Source: JAJPHC01 sp035255945 (GTDB taxonomy: Bacteria; Acidobacteriota; Thermoanaerobaculia; Gp7-AA8). From it: a stretch of DNA of 19,993 bases. Of this stretch, positions 7,343-13,578 are shown one piece after another. The DNA lies in assembly GCA_035255945.1 (NCBI GenBank), contig DATEZA010000110.1:1-19993 (forward strand), given 5' to 3'. Position 1 is the stretch's first letter; every line of letters starts with the position of its first letter. A program made the translations under genes and the position numbers. Below the pieces are notes generated by a model, which had not been told where the DNA came from, made no database searches, and worked only from the letters and a program-made list of their open reading frames with translations.

Positions 7343-9043
7343 ATGCTCCTCTTACTTCTGATCACGTTCCTGCAACCGCCGAATCTTTCCGAGCGGCTCG
7401 GCGGCGCACGCGTTTTCGATTACGCCGACGTGACGATCGGCGGCCGCACATCGACGCAACTCATCTACACGCTCCCTCCGCAGCCCTTCGAATTGCGCAA
7501 AGAAATCGTCCTCGGAGCGCGGACGTCCCGTCCGCAGCCGTCGGGCGTCTCGCCCGGCGGCGCAGAGGCGACTGCGGATACAAGTCGCCGGCCGGGACGG
7601 CCACCGACTGCGGACGAGACGTCCGCGCGCCCAATCGGCCTCTGGGTCTCAATGCTCTCGGATCTCGACGTGTTCTGGGACGGCAAGCTGATCGGACACG
7701 GCGGCCGCATCGACAACTTCTACGTCGTCGACGGCACGCCGGGCGCGCATTCGCTGCTCATCCGCGCCCGTCCGCCGCGCGATGTGCGTCCGAGCTATTT
7801 CGTCTACGGCATCGCAGTCGGCGATTACGCGACGATGACCCGCAGCCGCATCGTCTCCCAGGTCTTTTCGCTCGCCGCCCTCGGTGTGTTCCTCGTCATC
7901 GGCATCTACTTTTTCGCGATGTGGTTCGCGGCGGGACGGCAGTCGTCGTTGCTCGTCTTCGCGCTGCTCTGCTTCGCCGCATCGCTGCTGGTCATCGCGG
8001 AGAGCTATCGCTGGCTGTTCGGCTATCCCTACGCGTGGCACATCGTTCGATTGCAGATCATCAATGCGCTGACGCTCGTCGTTGCGTTTCTGCTGCCGCT
8101 CTTTTTCGTGCTCGAGTTGTCGGTGCCGAAGCCGCGCGCGTGGGCTGCGGCGATCGCGATTCCGTTGTGTGCGATCGCGATGGCGCCGATCACGTTCGAC
8201 ACGCGCTGCCTGGTGATGTTCGCGGTCGGAGTGGCGGCGTCGCTCGCGGCGATCGTACGCGGACGGCGCGACATCCCGGCCGCAATCGGCGTCCTCGCGC
8301 TCGCCGCCGCACTCGTCAGCGGCGGCGGCTACTCGTTCGGAGACCGCACGTTCTTCCTCGCATTCGTGCTGCTGATCGCCTGCCTGCTGTTGTCGCTGAC
8401 GCTGAAGCTGCGGCACCAGCAGCTGCGCGCCGCGCGGCTCGAGATCGAATTGCTCAAGCGCAGCATTCAGCCGCATTTCCTGATGAACACACTGACTGCA
8501 GCGATCGAGTGGATCGAAGCGGAGCCGGTCGAAGGGGCGCGATTTCTCGATGCGCTGGCGAGCGAGCTGCGCATCCTCAACGAGATCTCCGGCGCGTCAT
8601 CGATCCCGATCAGCCGCGAGCTCGAGCTCTGCCGCTCGCATCTCACGATCATGAGCTACCGCAAGGACATGCGCTTCGAGCTCGAGACGAGCGGCATCGA
8701 TCACGCGGCGGAGATCCCGCCCGCGATCTTTCACACGCTGATCGAGAACGCGATCTCGCACAATCGTTATCGCGATCGGCGCATCGTGTTCACGCTCGAT
8801 GCGACGCGCAGCAATGGGCATCGCAAATACGTGCTCGACACTCCGCTCTCTCGTCATCGTGTGGCGCCGGCGACCTCGCCGGCGGCCTTCGCCGCCGAGT
8901 CGGCGGCGCCACACGACGGACGGGAAGGGCTCGGCCTTCGGTACGTGAAAACGCGGCTCGAAGAGAGCTTCCCCGGCGGCTGGCAGCTGCAATCGGAAGC
9001 GATGGAGGACCGGTGGCGAACGACCATCGTCGTGCCGGCTTGA
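7343..9043 (+). CDS. LytS-family sensor histidine kinase, 7TM-DISM type, with two in-frame repeat insertions
   Basis: 566 aa. An N-terminal signal/anchor segment (MLLLLLITFLQPP) leads into an extracytoplasmic beta domain (to about 165; LWVSMLSDLDVFWDGKLIG is typical of 7TMR-DISM extracellular modules). Seven membrane helices at about 170-355 follow. The His_kinase domain has RSIQPHFLMNTLTAAIEWIE with the phospho-acceptor His378, an N-box at about Asn469 (LIENAISHN) and GLGL at 529-532 (EGLGLRYVKTRLEESFPG). Two palindromic repeats are translated: R3 gives residues about 58-97 and R1 copy 3 gives about 506-524. No standard DxG (G1) motif is seen between the N-box and GLGL. ATG at 7343; weak or no Shine-Dalgarno. 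Its stop codon overlaps the regulator start (TGATG), so the two are translationally coupled. It should sense an envelope signal and phosphorylate the downstream regulator. Confidence 0.9.
   Translation: MLLLLLITFLQPPNLSERLGGARVFDYADVTIGGRTSTQLIYTLPPQPFELRKEIVLGARTSRPQPSGVSPGGAEATADTSRRPGRPPTADETSARPIGLWVSMLSDLDVFWDGKLIGHGGRIDNFYVVDGTPGAHSLLIRARPPRDVRPSYFVYGIAVGDYATMTRSRIVSQVFSLAALGVFLVIGIYFFAMWFAAGRQSSLLVFALLCFAASLLVIAESYRWLFGYPYAWHIVRLQIINALTLVVAFLLPLFFVLELSVPKPRAWAAAIAIPLCAIAMAPITFDTRCLVMFAVGVAASLAAIVRGRRDIPAAIGVLALAAALVSGGGYSFGDRTFFLAFVLLIACLLLSLTLKLRHQQLRAARLEIELLKRSIQPHFLMNTLTAAIEWIEAEPVEGARFLDALASELRILNEISGASSIPISRELELCRSHLTIMSYRKDMRFELETSGIDHAAEIPPAIFHTLIENAISHNRYRDRRIVFTLDATRSNGHRKYVLDTPLSRHRVAPATSPAAFAAESAAPHDGREGLGLRYVKTRLEESFPGGWQLQSEAMEDRWRTTIVVPA
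7514..7631. repeat. Palindromic repeat, family R3, inside the kinase gene
   Basis: About 118 bp. It starts GGAGCGCGGACGTCCCGTCC and ends GCGGACGAGACGTCCGCGCG, so the ends are inverted repeats; the centre (ACTGCGGATACAAGTCGCCG) holds further GC-rich stems. It begins exactly on a codon boundary (codon 58 of the kinase) and reads through as GARTSRPQPSG...GRPPTADETSARP. Products such as ARTSRPQ are commonly seen where this repeat type is translated. It is the only copy in the window. Confidence 0.8.
8859..8914. repeat. Palindromic repeat, family R1, copy 3, inside the kinase gene
   Basis: 56 bp with the same termini as copies 1 and 2 (GTGTGGCGCCGGCGACCTCG ... GTCGGCGGCGCCACAC). It lies in the kinase reading frame between the N-box and the GLGL motif and is translated as VAPATSPAAFAAESAAPH. 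The open frame continues on both sides. Confidence 0.88.
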
Positions 9044-9723
9044 TGCGCGTCGTCGTTGCGGAAGACGAGGCGATCATCGCGCGCCGTATCGCCCGCCTGA
9101 CCCGCGAGATCCTCGGGCCCGAAACGACATTCGCGCTCGCTGCTGGTGTGTCCGAGGCGCGCGAGGCGCTGAAGGAACAGACCGACATCCTGATCCTCGA
9201 TCTCAATCTCGAAGGCGATGAAGGATTCGATCTGATTCGCAACCGTCCGTCGGGCGAGTTCGAGACGATCGTGGTCTCCGCGCATTCCGATCGCGCGCTC
9301 GAAGCATTCGAGTACGGCGTGCGTGATTTCGTGGCCAAGCCGTTCACGCGCGAGCGGCTCGAGCGTGCATTGACGCGCATCGCGACGCGCGACTCATCGC
9401 GGCGTTTTCTCGGCATCCGCAAGCGCGGCGAGATCGAGTTCGTGCCGGTCGATGATGTCGTGTACGTGCGCGGAGCGGGCACGCTGTCCGAGGTGGTGCT
9501 CGGCAGCGGCCCGCCCGTGTTGCACGACAAGCTGCTCGATCAACTGCAGGAGATCCTGCCCGCGCATTTCGATCGCATCCACAAGTCGTACATCGTCGAT
9601 CTGCGGCGCGTGCGGCGATTGATCGTGCGTGAAGGTTCGCGCTACTTCGTCGAGCTCGAGGATGGAACGATGCTGCCGGTCGGACGGACGAAAGTGCGCG
9701 CGTTACGGCGCAAACTCGCCTAA
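9043..9723 (+). CDS. LytTR-family response regulator
   Basis: 226 aa. The receiver domain spans residues 1-118: acidic pocket AEDE (Glu7, Asp8), phospho-acceptor Asp53 in LILDLNLEGDEGF, and the conserved Lys99 in DFVAKPF. A LytTR DNA-binding domain follows at about 122-226 (VPVDDVVYVRGAG, FDRIHKSYIVDLRRVRRL, GTMLPVGRTKVRALRRKL). It is the partner of the kinase just upstream: its ATG shares one base with the kinase stop (TGATG), so start choice and coupling are clear. It acts in the cytoplasm as a dimer on paired direct repeats; a candidate site is at 7301-7328. Its last 21 bases overlap the 3' end of the convergent lipoprotein gene. Confidence 0.95.
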   Translation: MRVVVAEDEAIIARRIARLTREILGPETTFALAAGVSEAREALKEQTDILILDLNLEGDEGFDLIRNRPSGEFETIVVSAHSDRALEAFEYGVRDFVAKPFTRERLERALTRIATRDSSRRFLGIRKRGEIEFVPVDDVVYVRGAGTLSEVVLGSGPPVLHDKLLDQLQEILPAHFDRIHKSYIVDLRRVRRLIVREGSRYFVELEDGTMLPVGRTKVRALRRKLA

Positions 9724-10260
9724 CTGGCAATGCAGCACGATCTGCTCGCGATCGCGCGACGCGCCGGCATCGATGATCCAGCCCTGATGTCCGGCGAACA
9801 CCGCCTTCACGTCTTTCACCAGCGCGGGATCGTCGAGGTACACATCGATCATATCGGGATACGGACGATAGAGCGTGAGGCCCTGCATCGCATGGAGCTC
9901 GGCGAAGCGCTGATCGACTTCCAGTCCGCGCTTGCCGCCTTCTTTCGCTCCGTGCGCGTAGCCGATCGCGGCGCCGGCGAGCGTGAATGCATCACGTGTG
10001 GCGCGATAGCGATCGATCGTCTCGTCCAGGCATTCGTGATCCGATCCGCCGAAGACCGCGGCGACGAAGCCTGCGACGCGGCCGATGTTGCGGCCGACGA
10101 CTGCGCCGTGTGCGGCTTCGATCGAGCCCTGCACTGCGGCGTCATTGACGGTGGCGATGATGGTCGGATCGGTCGCCGGATCGACCGGCATCGAGGCGGG
10201 CTTCGTGGTGGCGCATGCAGCGAGGAGGACGAAGGCGAAGAGCGGCAGCGAACGTTTCAT
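9703..10260 (-). CDS. Small predicted lipoprotein of unknown function
   Basis: 185 aa. MKRSLPLFAFVLLAACATTK is a lipoprotein signal peptide with lipobox LAAC (Cys16). A Gly/Ala-rich stretch follows (GAVVGRNIGRVAGFVAAVFG, about 55-75, and LAGAAIGYAHGAKEGGKRG, about 97-115). This recalls glycine-zipper envelope proteins, although I cannot assign a family. The C-terminal half is soluble and acidic (YPDMIDVYLDDPALVKDVKA). ATG at 10260 is chosen because it starts the signal peptide and has AGGAGA about 6 nt upstream; the longer frame reading back towards 10386 has no support. The gene runs towards the response regulator gene and overlaps its end by 21 bp, stop to stop. Confidence 0.8.
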   Translation of the reverse strand: MKRSLPLFAFVLLAACATTKPASMPVDPATDPTIIATVNDAAVQGSIEAAHGAVVGRNIGRVAGFVAAVFGGSDHECLDETIDRYRATRDAFTLAGAAIGYAHGAKEGGKRGLEVDQRFAELHAMQGLTLYRPYPDMIDVYLDDPALVKDVKAVFAGHQGWIIDAGASRDREQIVLHCQLGEFAP

Positions 10261-10370
10261 GGCGAATCTCCTGTCGCGCTCCCTTCGCAAGGCCGCTGCC
10301 ACGGCTGTGCTCTCTTGGATGAGTGCAAATGACCGCGGAAGTGATCGCTCCCGAGGACAGCAGTGTCCCC

Positions 10371-10477
10371 GGAGTGCGGCGGCCATGCCGCCGCTCCGTG
10401 ACGCGCGGCCATGCCGCGCGGGGCGGGCGGCATGGCCGCCCTTGTGGGAATCAGCGGCGGCATGGCCGCCGCACTCC
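10371..10477. repeat. Palindromic repeat, family R2, copy C (complete)
   Basis: 107 bp bounded by a perfect 24-bp inverted repeat: the left end starts GGAGTGCGGCGGCCATGCCG and the right end is its exact reverse complement (10454-10477). Inside are two more GGCCATGCC/GGCATGGCC stems. It begins one base after the stop codon of the 610-aa protein gene (TAA at 10481-10479), so it forms that mRNA's immediate 3' end. Related copies lie at 12331-12406 and 12476-12586. Confidence 0.9.
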
Positions 10478-10478
10478 G

Positions 10479-12311
10479 TTACGCGGGACGCTGGAGCGCT
10501 TCGAGCATTTGGGGCGGGAAGGCGCGCATCTCGAAGTACTCCGACTCGAGCTCCTCGATCTGGAAGCGATCGAGTCCCGAATTCGAGAGAAAGTCGCTGC
10601 GCAGCCTCGCGTCCTGCTCATCGATGATCCGCGGCAGCAATTGGTTGATATAGAACGCCTCGAGGCGGATCTTCGTGATCACGTCCTCCAGCAGCGACTC
10701 GTTGATCAGGTCGTGCAGGTCCTTCAGCTCCGCGTCGCGCGAGATCTCGTCGCGCATCTCGCGCCGGAACGTCTCCCGTCCCTCGGGCGTGTTGAGCTCG
10801 AGATAGAAATTCATCATGCGGCGGCGCGCGAGTTTGTAGACCGCGAAGTACGCACGCTCGTGCCGATTCAGCGCGACGATCGACTCGACTACATCCGCGA
10901 TCGACGCCTCGTTGTTCTCGATCGAGATCAGGCCGAGCGTCAGCGCGTACAGCTTCTTCTTGCCATACGACAGCGCGTATTCGTTCGCCACGATCGGATC
11001 GATGAAGAGCTGCTGGAACAGGCCGCGCCGCAGCTTCTCGAAGACTTGCATGTTGCCGAGGAGCGAGCGGACCTGTTCGGCGGAGAGCTCGACGTCGTCC
11101 ATGAATGCGAGCTTGTTCACGAGCGTCGTGGTGTGGTCGATGCGATCGAAGAGCGTGATCAATTCGCCGAACGATTCGAGGCGCTCGAAGTCTTCTTCCT
11201 CGCGCGAGATCTCGTCGATGAGGCGGCCGGTATCGAGCAGCAGCTCCTCGAACGTCTGATCGCGATTCGCGCCCGCTTTCTGCTTGTTCTCCATCAGCTG
11301 GACCATGTCGAGCGAGGAGAGCTTGCGCGTGATGTTCTTGCCGAGAAGGAAGCCGCCGAGGATCTCGCGGGTGGACTGGATGTAGTCGGGCTCCTGCTCC
11401 GCGGTCGCGACGCGCGTCTCCTGCAGCACGATCTCCTCGAGCGTGTCGAAGATGGAGAGCGGCACTTCGTTGCGCAGCGAGAGCGTGCGGATGCGCATCA
11501 GCCGCGCGCGCGCCGAGGGGTTGATCGTCGAGCCTGCGCAGGAGGCGAGGATGCGTTTGTACTCGTTGATCAATTCCTGGTTGTCGGGATGGTGATAGAT
11601 GACGTCGATCTGGATCCGTTCGCGCTGGTACGTCTCCACGCCGTCGCTCGCGATCTGTGCGACCTGTTCGAGCGAGCGGTGATTCGCGTACGCGTGGCGC
11701 GATGCTTCGGAGAAGCGCTGATTGGAGCGGTGCACGACGCGCAGCAGGACGATCGTCGTCTCCGGCTCGCCGAGTGCTTCGAGCACTTCCGTGCCGAGCG
11801 CGATGAACTTCCCTTCGCCCACTTTACGCGAGCGCTTGAGCAGCTTGCCCGCGTTGCGCAGCGTCTGCGCCTGGCGTTCGGTCACGTCGGAGAAGCGCTT
11901 GCGGTCATCGACGAAGAAGAAGTAATTGGCGACCGCGTTCCCCTGCAGGAAGAGGTTGTCGTACGTCTCGAAGCCTTCGGTGTGCAGCGTGAACTTCAGC
12001 TCGTGCGTCTGCGCATCGGTGGTGGCGCCGAAGAGCACGAGACGGTTGACCACTTCGTCGTTGAGCAGATCGCCGACCGGGAAATGTCCGCCGAACATGT
12101 ACTCGCCGAAGATGCCGCCGTTGCCGCGGAAGCGCACGCCTTCCGGATTGAGGGTGATCTCCGAGCTGCCGCCGAAGTAGCGGACCACGTCGCCGCGGCC
12201 GGTGGAGATCTGCTCGAAAAAGAATCGCCGGTCGACGTCAGGCCCGGTGACGACGGCGAAGTATTCGATTGTTTCTCCGATGAATCCCTGGTGGACGATC
12301 GCCCGGATCAC
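10479..12311 (-). CDS. Conserved-looking cytoplasmic protein of unknown function
   Basis: 610 aa with no signal peptide or membrane helix. Residues 1-135 are probably beta-rich (MIRAIVHQGFIGETIEYFAV, YFGGSSEITLNPEGVRFRGN, GEYMFGGHFPVGDLL). The rest looks almost wholly helical and highly charged (EISREEEDFERLESFGELI, DDVELSAEQVRSLLGNMQVF, FYLELNTPEGRETFRREM). I do not recognise it with confidence; from memory it recalls the uncharacterised TIGR04442 family, which needs a profile search. No catalytic motif stands out. The GTG start at 12311 is the first possible start after an in-frame TGA (TGACGCGTG). There is no Shine-Dalgarno, and a weak -10-like CATAAACT just upstream could give a leaderless mRNA. 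The region upstream is a repeat cluster, and its 3' end abuts repeat R2 copy C. Base usage is like its neighbours, with no sign of transfer. Confidence 0.85.
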   Translation of the reverse strand: MIRAIVHQGFIGETIEYFAVVTGPDVDRRFFFEQISTGRGDVVRYFGGSSEITLNPEGVRFRGNGGIFGEYMFGGHFPVGDLLNDEVVNRLVLFGATTDAQTHELKFTLHTEGFETYDNLFLQGNAVANYFFFVDDRKRFSDVTERQAQTLRNAGKLLKRSRKVGEGKFIALGTEVLEALGEPETTIVLLRVVHRSNQRFSEASRHAYANHRSLEQVAQIASDGVETYQRERIQIDVIYHHPDNQELINEYKRILASCAGSTINPSARARLMRIRTLSLRNEVPLSIFDTLEEIVLQETRVATAEQEPDYIQSTREILGGFLLGKNITRKLSSLDMVQLMENKQKAGANRDQTFEELLLDTGRLIDEISREEEDFERLESFGELITLFDRIDHTTTLVNKLAFMDDVELSAEQVRSLLGNMQVFEKLRRGLFQQLFIDPIVANEYALSYGKKKLYALTLGLISIENNEASIADVVESIVALNRHERAYFAVYKLARRRMMNFYLELNTPEGRETFRREMRDEISRDAELKDLHDLINESLLEDVITKIRLEAFYINQLLPRIIDEQDARLRSDFLSNSGLDRFQIEELESEYFEMRAFPPQMLEALQRPA

Positions 12312-12330
12312 GCGTCAAGTTTATGCCGAC

Positions 12331-12406
12331 CGCGGCCATGCCGCGCGAGGGGCGGGCGGCATGGCCGCCCGTCGGAGAGGCAGCGGCAGCATGGCTGCCG
12401 CACTCC
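12331..12406. repeat. Palindromic repeat, family R2, copy A (left end missing)
   Basis: 76 bp matching copy B from its CGCGGCCATGCCGCGCGAGG part to the end GCATGGCTGCCGCACTCC. The left terminal arm beginning GGAGTGCGGCGG is absent, so the outer stem cannot form. It shares with copy B the AGAGGCAGCGGCAGCATGGC end, which differs from copy C, so A and B are the closer pair. Confidence 0.85.
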
Positions 12407-12408
12407 AT

Positions 12409-12477
12409 CACGGTGATCAACTGCCAGTCATGTCGTCGACAGCGATGCGTGCCCCAACAACTCCTGGGTTCCGCAGG
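12409..12477 (-). pseudogene. Decayed duplicate of the xerC 3' coding end
   Basis: About 69 bp that matches the C-terminal coding part of xerC at 12691-12781 in the same orientation. CACGG(T/C)GATCAACTGCC is shared, then GTCGTCGACAGCGA(T/C)GCGTG and CTCCTGG(G/A)TTCCGC. Relative to xerC it lacks about 22 bp (the stretch TTGAGGTGCGTGTACTTCTG and neighbours) and has a few point changes. It has no start and encodes nothing useful. It is wedged between R2 copies A and B, with its end overlapping the start of B by two bases. Confidence 0.8.
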
Positions 12478-12586
12478 AGTGCGGCGGCCATGCCGCCGCT
12501 TTGGAGCCGCGCGGCCATGCCGCGCGAGGGGGCGGGCGGCATGGCCGCCCGTATGAGAGGCAGCGGCAGCATGGCTGCCGCACTCC
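12476..12586. repeat. Palindromic repeat, family R2, copy B (complete)
   Basis: 111 bp. It starts GGAGTGCGGCGGCCATGCCG like copy C, with internal GCGCGGCCATGCCGCGCGAG and GGGCGGCATGGCCGCCCG stems, and ends GGCAGCATGGCTGCCGCACT. The outer arms are inverted repeats with two changes compared with the perfect pair in copy C. Confidence 0.88.
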
Positions 12587-12663
12587 ATCACGGGCTCGAG
12601 TTTATGCTTCCCTCGCCTGTTTCCCTTCGAAGGTAGTGCGGAAGTGCAGCGCGCGCGCGAGCC

Positions 12664-13557
12664 TCACGCCCGCGGGTGCGCTTTCCGATACACGGCGATC
12701 AACTGCCAGTCATTGAGGTGCGTGTACTTCTGCGTCGTCGACAGCGACGCGTGCCCCAGTAACTCCTGGATTCCGCGCAGGTCGGCGCCGGCATTCAGGA
12801 GGTGTGTGGCGAAGGAATGCCGCATCGTGTGCGGGGAGATGCCGGCGCGGAGCGATGCATCGCGCAGGTAGCCTTCGAACAGACGCCGCACGCTGCGGGT
12901 GGTGATCCGTTCGCCGCGATAGTTGACGAACAACGCGTTTTCATCCGCCGCGGCGGAGCGCACCGCGAGATACGCGCGCACCGCTTCTTCTGCTTTCGAT
13001 CCGAACGGAACGATGCGCTCCTTCGATCCCTTGCCGTGCACCTTCACCAGTCGGGCGCGCAGCTCGATGTCATCGAGATCGATGCCGACCAGCTCGCCGA
13101 TGCGCAGGCCCGATGCGTACAGCAGCTCCATCCAGGCGCGATCGCGGATGCCGAGGTTCGTCGAGAGATCGGGCTGCTCCAGCAAAAGCGCGATGTCCGA
13201 GGTCTGCATCACGGCGGGGAGGTGTTTCTCGCGGCGCGGTGTGGCTACGCTGCGCGCGGGATTCATCTCCACCACGCCTTCGCGCATGAGGTACTTGAAG
13301 AACGTGCGGAGCGCGGAGAGATGTCTCGCGATCGACGAGCGAGCGAGCTTGCGGCGCGCGAGGTGCGCGAGGTAGGCGCGAATGGTGAGGTGATCGACGC
13401 GCGGCAGCTCGACGAGGTCGCGGCCGATGGTGAAGTAGTCGTTGCAGAGGAAGCCGGTGAACGATTCGAGGTCGTCGCGATATGCCTCGATGGTGTTGAT
13501 CGAGACGTTGCGCTCGTACGTCAGGTAGTCGAGAAAGTCACCGATCTCAGTCTTCAC
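12664..13557 (-). CDS. xerC: Tyrosine recombinase, XerC/XerD type
   Basis: 297 aa, the usual length of XerC/XerD. The N-terminal SAM-like core-binding domain spans about 1-90 (FLDYLTYERNVSINTIEAYR, HLSALRTFFKYLMREG). The catalytic domain has Arg152 (ASGLRIGELVG), Lys176 (VHGKGSKERIVPFG), His243 and Arg246 (SPHTMRHSFATHLLNAGADL), His269 (LLGHASLSTTQKYTH) and nucleophile Tyr278, so the full catalytic set is present. It would act at dif with a partner recombinase to resolve chromosome dimers; no dif-like site was identified here. XerC versus XerD is not certain from sequence alone. GTG start at 13557 with GGGAG about 7 nt upstream. It follows the NHL gene on the same strand with a 21-bp gap and may be co-transcribed. 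Downstream lies a decayed copy of its own 3' end. Confidence 0.92.
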   Translation of the reverse strand: MKTEIGDFLDYLTYERNVSINTIEAYRDDLESFTGFLCNDYFTIGRDLVELPRVDHLTIRAYLAHLARRKLARSSIARHLSALRTFFKYLMREGVVEMNPARSVATPRREKHLPAVMQTSDIALLLEQPDLSTNLGIRDRAWMELLYASGLRIGELVGIDLDDIELRARLVKVHGKGSKERIVPFGSKAEEAVRAYLAVRSAAADENALFVNYRGERITTRSVRRLFEGYLRDASLRAGISPHTMRHSFATHLLNAGADLRGIQELLGHASLSTTQKYTHLNDWQLIAVYRKAHPRA

Positions 13558-13578
13558 GCCCGCGCTCCCGAATTCATG

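Larger units (their letters stand above)
12318..12607. repeat. Repeat-bounded block flanked by 9-bp direct repeats (AGTTTATGC)
   Basis: AGTTTATGC occurs at 12318-12326 and again at 12599-12607. Between them, in order, are a truncated R2 repeat (A), a decayed copy of the xerC 3' end and a complete R2 repeat (B). CATCACGG follows both R2 copies. The block fills most of the 352-bp gap between the 610-aa gene start and the xerC stop. The direct repeats could be a target-site duplication or the remains of a tandem duplication of the xerC 3' region. Confidence 0.7.

Noticed and set aside
10500..12416. Long plus-strand frame (about 700 codons) opposite the 610-aa protein gene
   Set aside because: Its product is Arg/Asp/Val-rich low-complexity sequence typical of antisense frames, and its ends are made of R2 repeats; the minus-strand reading has normal protein composition.
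12318..12607. CRISPR array
   Set aside because: The repeats are few, long, internally palindromic and unevenly spaced; there are no regular unique spacers and no cas genes.
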